Below, piece after piece: positions 1 through 8,662 of a DNA stretch of 64,000 nt. Source of the DNA: Microbacterium rhizomatis (GTDB lineage Bacteria; Actinomycetota; Actinomycetes; Actinomycetales; Microbacteriaceae); contig NZ_VYSA01000001.1 in assembly GCF_008710745.1 (NCBI RefSeq), forward strand, positions 1,488,001 through 1,552,000, in the 5' to 3' direction. The notes beneath the pieces are model-generated. The model made no database searches. It was not told the origin of the DNA and saw only the letters and a list, made by a program, of their open reading frames with translations. The position numbers and the translations under genes were made by a program. How positions within the stretch are numbered: position 1 is the first letter of the stretch; the number at the start of each line of letters is the position of its first letter.

Positions 1-1
1 G

Positions 2-1621
2 TCCGCGCACCGCGAAGCGGCGGAGCTGTTCCGGCGCGCGCAGCGCATGGCTCCTCACGGCATCGCCGATATCGATCGCGCGGGACTGCACCGTGCGCTG
101 GCGGCCGAACTCGCGGCGATCGACGACAACGAGGGGGCGGCGGCGGATCTGGAGACGGCGATCGCGCTCTACCGCTCTCTCGGCGACGAGCTTGCCGCCG
201 CCGAGCTGGTGCCCGATCTCATGGCCGCCCGGCATCTGCTCGGCTGGCCGCTGGAGCAACGGAGCCGACTCGCCCTCGACGCACTGGACGCCATCGCGCA
301 GATCGATCCCCGGGAGACGGAGTGCGTGCGATCGGAGCTGTTCGGTGCATTGGCGGCGGCCCACATGCTCGACCGCCGTCTCGACGACGCCATCGAATAC
401 GGCAGGCTCTCCACCGAGCTCAACGACGGCACCTTCTCGCACATCGAGCAGACCGTCGGGTCGGTTCTGGTGTTCGCCGGAGATCCAGACGGATGGGCGC
501 GCCTGGAGAGATCCATCCTCTCGTCGGCTGCCGAGGGGCGGGAGGCGCAGGCCGCACGGGGATACCGGATGATCGGCTCTTCGGCGTCGATGCTCGTCGA
601 GTACGCCAGAGCCGACAGATGGATCGCCGAGGGGCTGGAGTACACCGCCCGAACCGAGCGATGGAACGACCACCACTACCTGGCCTCGCACCTGGCACAT
701 GTGCGCTGGGCCCAGGGTGAATGGACCGAGGCCGAGGCGATCGCGCGGCGAGCGCTGGCCGACGGCCGGGGCATCACCACCCGGATCACGGCGCTCACGG
801 TGCTCGGGTACGTCGCCGTCGGGAGGGACGACCCCCTCGCCGACGAGCGCCTCCGAGCCGCTCTCGCCCTCGCTGAGCCCATGGACGAGCTGCAGCGGGT
901 GCTTCCCGTGCTGTGGGGTCTGGCCGAGCGTAGGCTCCGCACCGACGATCCGGAGGCCGCGGTCGAACTGTGCGAGCAGGCTCTCGCGCGCGCCGAAGCG
1001 GTCCAGGATGCTGCGTACCTGTTCCCCTTCGTCGTGACCGGCACGCGCGCGCACCTGGCCTTGCGGGAACGCGATCTCGCACGAGAATGGCTGGAGCGCT
1101 GCGCGCGCCTCATCACCCTGCGGGGGATTCCCGGGACCCTCCCCGCGCTCACGCACGCGGCGGGACTCATCGCGCTGGCCGAAGGACGGACCGGCGACGC
1201 GCGCGGTCTGCTCGAGGATGCCGAACGTGAGTGGACGCAGTGGGGGCGATTCTGGGAGGGGACCGTGGCAGCGATCGATCTGGCGATGTGCGCGCTCAGG
1301 TCACGTCGACCACGCGATGCCGCCCGCCTCGTTGCGGAGGCGCGCGAGCGCGCGCGCGCGGCGACCGCCCTCGCGCTGATCGCACAGGCCGACGGCGTGG
1401 GCTCGGGCGCGGACCTCGGCCCGCTGAGCGCGCGCGAGAGCGAGGTGGCCGAGCTCATCGCATCCGGCATGACCAATCGCGAGATCGCCGAAGCGCTCGT
1501 CATCGCACCGAAGACGGTCTCGGCGCACGTCGAGCACATCCTGGCCAAGCTCGGCGCCGCCCGGCGTGCCGAGATCGCGGGCTGGGTCGCCCGCACCCGC
1601 CCGGGCGACGCCCCGCGCTGA
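2..1621 (+). CDS. LuxR-family transcriptional regulator, 3' part (5' end outside window)
   Basis: The frame is already open at base 2, before the first ATG at 47, so the gene almost certainly begins upstream of the window. Most of the visible 540 residues are Ala/Leu/Arg-rich helical repeats of TPR type, as in large LAL/MalT-like regulators, whose AAA ATPase domain would lie upstream and is not visible. The last ~65 residues form a LuxR-type DNA-binding domain (LSARESEVAELIASGMTNRE, then IAEAL and KTVSAHVEHILAKLG). The stop at 1619-1621 is 19 bp from the stop of the convergent oxidoreductase gene. Targets cannot be inferred. Confidence 0.85.
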   Translation, partial: SAHREAAELFRRAQRMAPHGIADIDRAGLHRALAAELAAIDDNEGAAADLETAIALYRSLGDELAAAELVPDLMAARHLLGWPLEQRSRLALDALDAIAQIDPRETECVRSELFGALAAAHMLDRRLDDAIEYGRLSTELNDGTFSHIEQTVGSVLVFAGDPDGWARLERSILSSAAEGREAQAARGYRMIGSSASMLVEYARADRWIAEGLEYTARTERWNDHHYLASHLAHVRWAQGEWTEAEAIARRALADGRGITTRITALTVLGYVAVGRDDPLADERLRAALALAEPMDELQRVLPVLWGLAERRLRTDDPEAAVELCEQALARAEAVQDAAYLFPFVVTGTRAHLALRERDLAREWLERCARLITLRGIPGTLPALTHAAGLIALAEGRTGDARGLLEDAEREWTQWGRFWEGTVAAIDLAMCALRSRRPRDAARLVAEARERARAATALALIAQADGVGSGADLGPLSARESEVAELIASGMTNREIAEALVIAPKTVSAHVEHILAKLGAARRAEIAGWVARTRPGDAPR

Positions 1622-1640
1622 CGCGGCCACGTCGCGCCGG

Positions 1641-2036
1641 TCAGACGCCGACGGCGCTGACCTTCTCGGCCTCGATCGTGAGGATCACGCGCACCTGATC
1701 GCGGCCTCCGTACCAGGGGTACGGGCCGCCGTTGTACTTGTGCGAGAGCGCATCGATGTGCTCCGCGCCGCCCTCCTCGGTGATGCCGATCACGCGACCG
1801 CGCACCTGGAAGTACCCGCCCGGCCGGGCGGGGTCGCTGATCGTGAGCGCCACCCGGGGGTCGCGGCGGAGGTTCCGCACCTTGAGGTGCGTGTCGACGC
1901 TGTTGACCACGACGTGCTCGCCATCGGTGTCGACCCACACCTGGGTGAGCTGGGGCGAGCCGTCGCGCATCAGCGTGGCGATGTAGCAGATGGCCGGGGA
2001 GCGCAGCAGCGCGAGCAGGTTCTCGGGAAGAGTCAC
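1641..2036 (-). CDS. PPOX-fold (pyridoxamine 5'-phosphate oxidase-like) F420/FMN-dependent oxidoreductase
   Basis: A 131-residue split-barrel protein of the small PPOX family, many of whose actinobacterial members bind F420 or FMN. Visible landmarks are the N-terminal LPENLLALLRSPAICYIATL strand pair, TQVWVDTDGEHVVVNSV, KVRNLRRDPRVALTI and GYFQVRGRV. I chose the GTG at 2036: an in-frame ATG at 2096 would overlap nagB and add about 20 residues unlike the family. It lies 44 bp downstream of nagB on the same strand and may be cotranscribed, but nothing ties it to amino-sugar metabolism. The cofactor is not decided by the sequence. Confidence 0.8.
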   Translation of the reverse strand: MTLPENLLALLRSPAICYIATLMRDGSPQLTQVWVDTDGEHVVVNSVDTHLKVRNLRRDPRVALTISDPARPGGYFQVRGRVIGITEEGGAEHIDALSHKYNGGPYPWYGGRDQVRVILTIEAEKVSAVGV

Positions 2037-2080
2037 GTGCTCGACCCTATGCCCGTGCACGGCACGTGGCCGCCCACCGG

Positions 2081-2860
2081 TTAAAGCCCCTGCCACTCCG
2101 GCTTGTTCGCGAACGTGTACCGGTAGTAGTCCGCGAATCGCAGCGCGCGGGCGGCGGCCTCGTCGACGATGACCGTCGCGTGCGGGTGCAGCTGGATCGC
2201 CGACCCGGGGAGCGACGCCGTCACCGGACCCTCGACCGCCCCGGCGACCGCATCGGCCTTGCCCTCGCCGAACGCGAGGAGGACGAGGTGGCGGGCGCGC
2301 AGGATCGTGCCGAGCCCCTGGGTGATGCAGTGCCGTGGCACCTGATCGACCGTGTCGAAGAACCGGGCGTTGTCGTCGCGGGTCTGCTCGGTGAGGGTCT
2401 TCACCCGGGTGAGGGACGCGAACGACGAACCGGGCTCATTGAACCCGATATGCCCGTCGGTGCCGATGCCGAGGATCTGCAGGTCGACGCCCCCCGCGTC
2501 GTGCAGCGCCCGCTCATAGTCGTCGCCGGCGTGCTCGATTCCCTCGAGCGACCCGTCGGGCACGCGCACGCGCGCCGGGTCGAGACCCAGCGGCTCGATG
2601 ACTTCGCGCGCGATCACGTTGCGATACGACTCGGGATGCCCGGGGTCGATGCCGACGTATTCGTCCAGCGCGAATCCGCGCACGCGTGAGACGTCGATCC
2701 CGGCGAGCCGTGGCGCGAGAGCGCGGTACACCGGCAGCGGGGTCGACCCCGTCGCCAGGCCCAGCACCGCGTCGGGCGTGCGCGAGATCAGCCGCACGAT
2801 CTCGTCGGCGACGAGCGCACCGGCGTCATCGGCGGAGGAGACGATGACCACTTCAGCCAC
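2081..2860 (-). CDS. nagB: Glucosamine-6-phosphate deaminase
   Basis: Converts glucosamine 6-phosphate to fructose 6-phosphate and ammonia in the cytoplasm, the last step of amino-sugar catabolism. The 259 residues match the family's usual length. Visible motifs are the phosphate loop GLATGSTPLPVYRAL, the active-site stretch FALDEYVGI and GIGTDGHIGFNEPG with the catalytic His. Its start overlaps the end of the ROK kinase gene by 8 bp, indicating translational coupling. With the transporter and kinase upstream it makes a short route from imported amino sugar to glycolysis. No N-acetylglucosamine-6-phosphate deacetylase (nagA) is present in the window, so that step must be encoded elsewhere. 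Confidence 0.95.
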   Translation of the reverse strand: MAEVVIVSSADDAGALVADEIVRLISRTPDAVLGLATGSTPLPVYRALAPRLAGIDVSRVRGFALDEYVGIDPGHPESYRNVIAREVIEPLGLDPARVRVPDGSLEGIEHAGDDYERALHDAGGVDLQILGIGTDGHIGFNEPGSSFASLTRVKTLTEQTRDDNARFFDTVDQVPRHCITQGLGTILRARHLVLLAFGEGKADAVAGAVEGPVTASLPGSAIQLHPHATVIVDEAAARALRFADYYRYTFANKPEWQGL

Positions 2861-3779
2861 GGGCGAGCGCCTCCTCGGGTTCTCGGCTGTCGCCGATCAG
2901 GGCCGCGCCCAGCGCGGCGGCGGGCGAGCCCGCCGGCAGCAGGGCGACTCTCTCCTCGAGCCCCAGCGAGCGCATGAACGGCGAGGCCGCCGCGCTGGCA
3001 CCGAGCTCCGCACTGACGTCGGCCATGAGGCGAGCGCCGAGTGCCGTGATGCCCCCGCCGAGGACGACCGTGTCGACGTCGGCAGTGAGCACGAGGATCC
3101 GCACCGCCGCCGCCACGCCGCGGGCGAGCCCGTGGCGCAGATCGCGGGCGAGCGCGTCACCGGCGTCGGCGGCGTCGAACACGTCGCGGACGGGGAGCGC
3201 CCCCGGGCGCGACCAGCGCTCGGCGATCGCACCGCCGCCGGCGAGCGCCTCGATGCAGCCGCGCTGGCCGCAGCGGCAGAGCGGACCGTGCGGGTCGACC
3301 GAGATGTGGCCGACCTCGCCCGCGGTGCCGCGCGGCCCTCGGCGCAGCGCGCCGTCGAGCACGATCCCCGCAGCCACGCCGGTGCCGAGGTTGAGGTAGG
3401 CCATCGAACCGGTCGCGCCGAGCAGGGCGTACGCGCCGATCGCCGCGGCCTTCACATCGTTCTCGACGTGGACGGGAACCCCGAGCGCGGGGGCGACGGC
3501 CGCTGCCAGGTCGAGTTCGTCGACGCCGAGGTTCACCGCGTGCACGACGCGTCCCGTGCCCGACACGACCTGGCCGGGCGTGCCGATCCCGACGGAGGCG
3601 ATCGCGCCGTCCGGCAGCGCGAGTTCGCGTCGGAGCGAGGCGACCGCGTCGATGACGGTCTGGATGACGGCATCCGGACCCCATCCGGTGGCGAGGCGCA
3701 CGCGCCCCGCGATCGCGCCGCCCGGCGCGACAGCGACCGCGTCGGTCTTGGTTCCGCCGACATCCAGCCCGATCTTCAT
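2853..3779 (-). CDS. ROK-family sugar kinase (probable N-acetylglucosamine or glucosamine kinase)
   Basis: A 308-residue ROK kinase that phosphorylates a hexose or amino sugar with ATP. The N-terminal phosphate loop is LDVGGTKTDAVAV. The ROK zinc motif appears as GHISVDPHG followed by CRCGQRGCIEAL. The start is the ATG at 3779, with GGGGAGG about 7 nt upstream; the longer frame to 3815 has no family similarity. It sits between the transporter and nagB, with which it overlaps, so an amino sugar is the likely substrate (inference from context). It lacks an N-terminal helix-turn-helix, unlike the ROK protein at 7257-8471, so it is an enzyme and not a repressor. Confidence 0.88.
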   Translation of the reverse strand: MKIGLDVGGTKTDAVAVAPGGAIAGRVRLATGWGPDAVIQTVIDAVASLRRELALPDGAIASVGIGTPGQVVSGTGRVVHAVNLGVDELDLAAAVAPALGVPVHVENDVKAAAIGAYALLGATGSMAYLNLGTGVAAGIVLDGALRRGPRGTAGEVGHISVDPHGPLCRCGQRGCIEALAGGGAIAERWSRPGALPVRDVFDAADAGDALARDLRHGLARGVAAAVRILVLTADVDTVVLGGGITALGARLMADVSAELGASAAASPFMRSLGLEERVALLPAGSPAAALGAALIGDSREPEEALARG

Positions 3780-3822
3780 CGGCCGACCTCCCCGCGGAGG
3801 GCGGCTGCTGCACACACGTCCA

Positions 3823-4788
3823 TCAGCCCTTGACCGCTCCCGCGACCAGACCGCCCGACATGCGGCCCTGCACGATCAGGAAGAAGATCACCACGGGGAT
3901 CGAGATGAGGGTGGATGCCGCCATCACCGCTCCCCAGTTCGTCGCCTCGGTCGCCGACTGGAACGAGTTCAGCCAGGTCGGCAGTGTCAGGTTATAGCCC
4001 TTCATGAGGAGCAGCGCCATGACGAACTCGTTCCAGCACTGGATGAACGCGAAGACACCCGTGGCGACGAGCCCCGGCGCCAGGAGCGGGAACGTGACGC
4101 GCCAGAACGCCTGCGACTTGGTGCATCCATCGATCATGGCGGCTTCTTCCAGCTCCGCCGGCACGCCGGCGACGAAGCCGCGCAGCGTCCAGATCGTGAA
4201 CGGGATGACGGCCGCGAGGTAGACGATCCCGAGGCCCATCAGGGTGTTCATGAGGCGCCAGTCGTCGATCATCCCGTAGATCGTGAACATCATCGCCTCG
4301 CCGGGGATCATCTGGATGATCAGCACCGAGACGATGAACCCGCGCCTGCCGCGGAAGTGGAAGCGCGCGACGGCGACCGACGCGAGGAACGCGAGGACGA
4401 GGGTCACGATCAGCACACCGACGGTCACGATCGTCGACGTCAGCAGCGCATGAGGGAAGTCGGTCTGGCCGGGGGCGGCCTCACGCGTCCATGCGGTGAT
4501 GTAGTTGGCGAACGTGAAGTCCAGCGGCACGAGGCTGGGGTTGCGGCTGATGATGCTCTGGCCCCGGGTGAACGACATGTTCACCATCCAGTAGACGGGG
4601 AACACGGAGCAGATGAAGACGACGAACGCCGCGATGTTCAGCGCCGTGCGGGAGAGGATCCGTCGGGATGACGGGCGTCGGGCTTCGAGCGAGCGCTTCT
4701 GCGGAGTGCGGGGGACGCCGCCGTCCTCGAGGATCTCGTCGACGCCGACGGTGCCGAGCTGGGCGCTCACGCCTACCTGGGTGCTCAC
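3823..4788 (-). CDS. Carbohydrate ABC transporter permease, MalG type
   Basis: Inner membrane permease of the CUT1 family, 321 residues with about six hydrophobic segments. The EAA loop that contacts the ATPase is EEAAMIDGCTKSQAFWRVTF. The start is the GTG at 4788: it overlaps the stop of the other permease in a GTGA arrangement and has a strong GGAGGAGG site. The 5' extension to 4827 is ruled out by this arrangement. It pairs with the permease at 4785-5780 and the lipoprotein at 5888-7153. No ATPase gene is present, as is common for CUT1 systems that share one MsiK-like ATPase. The substrate is inferred to be chitobiose or N-acetylglucosamine from the ROK/NagB neighbours. Confidence 0.92.
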   Translation of the reverse strand: MSTQVGVSAQLGTVGVDEILEDGGVPRTPQKRSLEARRPSSRRILSRTALNIAAFVVFICSVFPVYWMVNMSFTRGQSIISRNPSLVPLDFTFANYITAWTREAAPGQTDFPHALLTSTIVTVGVLIVTLVLAFLASVAVARFHFRGRRGFIVSVLIIQMIPGEAMMFTIYGMIDDWRLMNTLMGLGIVYLAAVIPFTIWTLRGFVAGVPAELEEAAMIDGCTKSQAFWRVTFPLLAPGLVATGVFAFIQCWNEFVMALLLMKGYNLTLPTWLNSFQSATEATNWGAVMAASTLISIPVVIFFLIVQGRMSGGLVAGAVKG

Positions 4789-5780
4789 AGCTCCTCCTCC
4801 TTCAGGGTGGTGCGCACGTAGCCCCATGACATCGCGAGCAGGAGCACGACCATGACGACGCCGATGGCGCTCGTGATGCCGAACTCACCCGGACCCTGCC
4901 GGAACAGGTACGTCCCGAGCACATTCGTCTCCGAGACCAGTCCGCCGCGACTCTGCAGCGCATACACCTGGGTGAAGATCCGGAGGTTCCAGATCACCTG
5001 CAGCACGACGATCACGGTCAGGACGCTCCGCAGGTACGGGAAGACGATCAGACGGAATCGCGCGAAGCCGGTCGCGCCGTCCAGTGACGCAGCCTCCAGC
5101 ACCTCGCCCGGGACCTGGCCGAGCGCGGCGAACGTGGTGAAGGCGACGAACGGCACGCCCTGCCACACGACGATGATCGTGAGGACCATGAAGAACGACC
5201 ACGGGTTCAGCAGCCACGAGTGGTTGGTCCAGTCGGACGTGCCGGTGATCGTGTTGAGCGCCCAGTTGACCACGCCGTACTGGGTGTCGAAGATCCAGCC
5301 CCACACCGTCGTGGCCGCGAGGGCCGGCATGGCCCACGCCAGGAGCAGCCCGACCGACACGGTGATGCGCCATGCGCGCGACAGGCGCGTCATCAGCACG
5401 GCGACGAGTACCCCGAACAGCACGATCAGCACCGTCATGGCGACCATGAGACCCAGGCTGCGCACGAGCACGATCGGGAAGTCGGACTGCGTGAAGACCT
5501 CGATGTAGTTGTCGAGACCGACGAAGTTGCCGAGGGTGCCCTGCACCTTGTTCTTGATCGAGTAGTCGCTGAAGGACTGGACCACCATGAGGACGGCGGG
5601 GTAGCCGACCATGACGGCGAGGATGATCACGGACGGCGCGAGCAGCGTCCATGCACCCCGAGCATCGCGGCGCCCGCGCGACTTCTCCCTCGCGGTGGGG
5701 CGGTGCCGTGGCGGCTTCGTGGATGACGGTGGCTTCGCGGAAGACGCGCGCGGCGGGGCGGCGAGAACGGCCTCGGTCAT
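4785..5780 (-). CDS. Carbohydrate ABC transporter permease, MalF type
   Basis: The 331-residue partner permease. A basic, Pro-rich cytoplasmic N-terminus (about 45 residues, with KPPSSTKPPRHRP) precedes six membrane segments, the first being SVIILAVMVGYPAVLMVVQS. The EAA loop reads EAASLDGATGFARFRLIVFP. The stop overlaps the next permease start by 4 bp. An intergenic region of 107 bp with a strong stem-loop separates it from the binding-protein gene upstream, which would allow more binding protein than permease to be made. Confidence 0.92.
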   Translation of the reverse strand: MTEAVLAAPPRASSAKPPSSTKPPRHRPTAREKSRGRRDARGAWTLLAPSVIILAVMVGYPAVLMVVQSFSDYSIKNKVQGTLGNFVGLDNYIEVFTQSDFPIVLVRSLGLMVAMTVLIVLFGVLVAVLMTRLSRAWRITVSVGLLLAWAMPALAATTVWGWIFDTQYGVVNWALNTITGTSDWTNHSWLLNPWSFFMVLTIIVVWQGVPFVAFTTFAALGQVPGEVLEAASLDGATGFARFRLIVFPYLRSVLTVIVVLQVIWNLRIFTQVYALQSRGGLVSETNVLGTYLFRQGPGEFGITSAIGVVMVVLLLAMSWGYVRTTLKEEEL

Positions 5781-5833
5781 GGCGCCTCCTTTCTGTAACG
5801 CGTTGTCGAAAGGATCGGGCCTTTCCGGAGGGT

Positions 5834-5869
5834 GGGCAAGGGGTTCCGAGAGGCCGGAACCCCTTGCCC
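5834..5869 (-). terminator. Perfect 14-bp stem-loop between sugar-binding protein and permease genes
   Basis: GGGCAAGGGGTTCC at 5834-5847 is the exact reverse complement of GGAACCCCTTGCCC at 5856-5869, with an 8-nt loop. It lies 18 bp beyond the stop of the binding-protein gene and has no T-run on the transcribed side. The position and lack of T-run fit a partial terminator or a 3' mRNA-stabilising hairpin that raises binding-protein expression over permease expression, as in the malE-malF spacer of enterics (analogy, not shown here). Confidence 0.75.
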
Positions 5870-5887
5870 GGCGAGCTGACTCGCCGA

Positions 5888-7153
5888 CTACTTGTTGAGG
5901 ATGCCCTCGATCTGGGTGTCGAGCTCGGTGGCGATCGCCTTCACATCGCCGCCCTGCGCGATCTTCACGAGCGCGTCCTTGATGACGCCCGACGACTCGA
6001 CCTGCGCCCAGTTGGGGCTCGCCGGCACGGCCTTAGACCCGGCAGCTGCCTTCGCGGCCTCAGCGGTGATCTGGTCCTGCGGCAGGTACTTCGCGAACGT
6101 CGTCAGTGCGGGGATCAGGCCGTTCTCGGCGAGGATCTTCTGGTAGCCCTCCGAGAGCATGATCTCCAGAGCCGACTTCGCCATGTCCTTCGCGTCGCTC
6201 TTGGTGGCGACGGCGACGTTCGACCCACCCGCGAAGACCGGGGCGACCGATCCTGCGGTGGTGCCGGGCAGCGCGAACGCGGCGAGGTCCTTGCCGTAGG
6301 TGTCGGGGCATCCGGGCGCCTTCGCGTCGGCCGCGGCGAGGATCGACCACTTCACCCACGCGGGGGCCGAGAGGAAGCCGACTTCACCCGCGCAGAACGG
6401 CACCTGCGGGTCGGTCTCGTCGCTGTCGGCGGGCGCCACGTTCGCGTTGAGGTAGACATCCTGCAGCTGCGTCAGGCCCTTGAGGCTGTCGGCGCTGGAG
6501 AACTGAGCATCCCATTTGCCGCCGTCCTGCACGGCGATCTCGCCGCCGTTGGCCCACACGTAGGGAAGCGCGTTGTACCAGTCCTTGCCGGGCGCGTAGA
6601 TGCCCGACTTGGTGTCGGTCTTGCCCGCCTTGCCGTCGGCGACGTACTGGTCGAGCGTCGTCGGCACGGTGCCGCCGAACGTGGAGGGCGAGTAGAAGAC
6701 GACGCGCGAGCCGGCGTAGTACGGGGCGGCGTAGAGCTTTCCGCCGTCCGAGCCGAGGTCGACGAAGCTCTGCAGCAGGTCGGAGCCGCCGAGCGTCGAC
6801 TGGATGTCGGAGATGTCCTCGAAGAGGCCCTGCGCGATGAAGCCCTGCGCCTGAGTGTTGCCGACCTCGACGACGTCGGGCGCATCGTTGGACGACAGCG
6901 CGGCGACGTAGTTGTCGCTCGTGTCCGCCCAGGTCTTCTCCTCGATGTTGAGGGTCCAGCCACTGTGCTCGGACTCGAAGGTGGTCTTGAGGTAGTCGCG
7001 CGCGTCCTGCGGGGTGTCCGTGCCGACGAGCCAGACCGTCAGGGTGCCGGTGGCTGCCGCGCTGGACGACGAGCCGCCCGCGCCGCCCGCGCAGCCGGCG
7101 AGCGCCACAGCCGACGCGCCGAGGATGGCGAGGGCTCCGAGCTTCTTGTTCAT
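5888..7153 (-). CDS. Lipoprotein sugar-binding protein of CUT1 ABC transporter
   Basis: A 421-residue extracellular solute-binding protein of family 1. The N-terminus is a lipoprotein signal with lipobox LAGC, lipidated Cys at residue 21, followed by a Gly/Ser/Ala linker. The mature part begins LTVWLVGTDTPQDARDYLKT, typical of the fold, and ends with a helical lobe. It captures the sugar outside the membrane for the two permeases downstream. The ATG at 7153 has AAGGAAG upstream. By context (ROK repressor, ROK kinase, NagB) the ligand is likely a GlcNAc oligomer as for DasA or NgcE; sequence alone does not decide. Confidence 0.9.
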   Translation of the reverse strand: MNKKLGALAILGASAVALAGCAGGAGGSSSSAAATGTLTVWLVGTDTPQDARDYLKTTFESEHSGWTLNIEEKTWADTSDNYVAALSSNDAPDVVEVGNTQAQGFIAQGLFEDISDIQSTLGGSDLLQSFVDLGSDGGKLYAAPYYAGSRVVFYSPSTFGGTVPTTLDQYVADGKAGKTDTKSGIYAPGKDWYNALPYVWANGGEIAVQDGGKWDAQFSSADSLKGLTQLQDVYLNANVAPADSDETDPQVPFCAGEVGFLSAPAWVKWSILAAADAKAPGCPDTYGKDLAAFALPGTTAGSVAPVFAGGSNVAVATKSDAKDMAKSALEIMLSEGYQKILAENGLIPALTTFAKYLPQDQITAEAAKAAAGSKAVPASPNWAQVESSGVIKDALVKIAQGGDVKAIATELDTQIEGILNK

Positions 7154-7229
7154 GGTGACTTCCTTGTTCTTCCTGATGTGATGACGGGCCGGGTGGCCTA
7201 TCCGGGGGGGATTACCTTGGGGGGATTGC

Positions 7230-7245
7230 TCCGGGCGAACCCGGA
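7230..7245 (-). terminator. UUCG-capped hairpin after the ROK repressor gene
   Basis: On the minus strand TCCGGG-TTCG-CCCGGA forms a 6-bp GC stem with a UUCG tetraloop, beginning 11 nt beyond the stop of the ROK repressor gene. There is no T-run. It probably limits read-through into the transport operon. Confidence 0.55.
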
Positions 7246-7256
7246 ACTGCGGGGTT

Positions 7257-8471
7257 CTACGAGACGCCGAGCTGTCCCGAGAGGATCATGACGGCCGCGC
7301 CGCGCAGGACGATGTCCTGGCCTTGCCCCGTCATCCGCACTCGCACGCCGTCGTGGAACTCGGCGAGCGTCCGGGTGCGCAGCGTCTCGACGGTCGCCTC
7401 GCTGAGGGGTCCGTCGAGAAGTTCGGTGGGGCCGGAGAGGATGATCTCCGACAGATCCAGGGCCCCCACGACGGGGGCGAGGGCGATGCCGAGCCGCTCC
7501 CCCGCGTCGCGCAGGATTCCGTCGCGCGCGGCCGAGTCGGATGCCCCGGCCAGCCGCGCCGTCAGCTTCGGCACCGCGAGCCAGGCCTCGAGGCAGCCGA
7601 CCTTGCCGCACACGCAGACCGGGCCGCCATCGGTTCCGACCGTCACGTGGCCGATCTCACCCGCGGCGAAGCGACTGCCGCGCATGGGCTGACCCGACGC
7701 GAGCAGGCCGGAGCCCACACCGCGGCCGACCTTGACGAGCAGGATGTCTTCGTCGGCGCCGCCGAAGGTGTATTCGGCGAGGACGGCGGCGTTCGCGTCG
7801 TTCGCGACGAGTACAGGCAGGCCGAGCGCTTCGTGCAGCGCGCCCTCCAGGTCGAAGTCCACCCACCCGAAGCCGGGCGCGGCGAGGATCACGCCTCGGT
7901 CGTTCACCACACCGGGCGTGCCCACGCCCACTCCGAGCACGGGCGCGTGCGACTCGGCGACCAGCTCTCGGGCGAGGGCGACGACGGTGCCCACCACGTC
8001 GTCCGTGGGGAGCGGCACTTCGCGTCGGACGACGATGTCGCCGTCGAGCGTGAGCACCGCGCCGATGAACGAGTCGCTGCCCGACAGGTCGATGCCGACG
8101 ATCCGGTGCCCCGCACGGTCGAGGTCGACGAGCATGGCGGGTTTGCCGGGGCCGGATGCCTCACGCACGCCCATCTCTGCGACGAATCCGTCGGAGATGA
8201 GTTCGCCCACCAGATCGGAGATCGTGACACGGGTCAGGCCCGTCTCGCGGGCGAGGTCGGCGCGGCTCATGGCGCCCTGGTGGAAGAGCAGCTGCAGCAC
8301 GAGGGAACGGTTGTGGCCTCTGGCGTGCTCGGGGAGGACCTTGCCGCCGTGGCGGAGGGCACGGCTGGGGACGACGGAACGCGCGGCCGAAAGCGTGCTG
8401 CTCAGGGGTGCGCCGACGCTCGGGCGCGGGTCGAGGGTGGATGAGCCGCGGTGCGTTTCCGACGTGGACAT
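7257..8471 (-). CDS. ROK-family (NagC/XylR type) transcriptional repressor
   Basis: A 404-residue regulator. A variable N-terminus of about 50 residues is followed by a winged helix-turn-helix (HNRSLVLQLLFHQGAMSRAD, then GLTRVTISDLVGELISDGFV) and a ROK sugar-binding domain with GVGVGTPGVVNDRG, GHVTVGTDGG and the zinc motif CVCGKVGCLEAW. It is the first gene of a run of genes on one strand for sugar uptake, phosphorylation and deamination. ROK repressors of this kind bind a phosphorylated or free amino sugar and release DNA. A palindrome touching its own start codon (8471-8499) suggests autoregulation. Confidence 0.92.
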   Translation of the reverse strand: MSTSETHRGSSTLDPRPSVGAPLSSTLSAARSVVPSRALRHGGKVLPEHARGHNRSLVLQLLFHQGAMSRADLARETGLTRVTISDLVGELISDGFVAEMGVREASGPGKPAMLVDLDRAGHRIVGIDLSGSDSFIGAVLTLDGDIVVRREVPLPTDDVVGTVVALARELVAESHAPVLGVGVGTPGVVNDRGVILAAPGFGWVDFDLEGALHEALGLPVLVANDANAAVLAEYTFGGADEDILLVKVGRGVGSGLLASGQPMRGSRFAAGEIGHVTVGTDGGPVCVCGKVGCLEAWLAVPKLTARLAGASDSAARDGILRDAGERLGIALAPVVGALDLSEIILSGPTELLDGPLSEATVETLRTRTLAEFHDGVRVRMTGQGQDIVLRGAAVMILSGQLGVS

Positions 8472-8499
8472 GTTTGTTAGTAGACCTTACGAACAAACA
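8471..8499 (-). promoter_or_regulatory. Near-perfect 29-bp palindrome, probable ROK operator
   Basis: Arms TGTTTGTTAGTA (8471-8482) and TACGAACAAACA (8488-8499) match as inverted repeats at 11 of 12 positions around a 5-bp spacer. The AT-rich arms stand out in a GC-rich region and end at the first base of the ROK repressor start codon. Bound repressor would cover the ribosome-binding and probably the transcription start region. A weaker related block (TTTACAAACTTGTTACA) lies about 35 bp further upstream. Confidence 0.7.
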
Positions 8500-8662
8500 C
8501 CGCGCAAGACATGACGGCAATTTGAACGGCGCGTTTACAAACTTGTTACATACCACCGTCCCGGAGCGCGGTCCGCCGGCAACCGACCCGGGCACCGAGC
8601 CGTAGACAGCGAGCGGATTCTGCCGCTACCGCACTTACGTGCCTCCGATCCATCCCGGACGA

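Noticed and set aside
2081-2096. ATG at 2096 as start of the PPOX-fold gene
   Set aside because: It overlaps the nagB end and adds a non-family Arg/Gly/His-rich stretch; the GTG at 2036 fits the family length.
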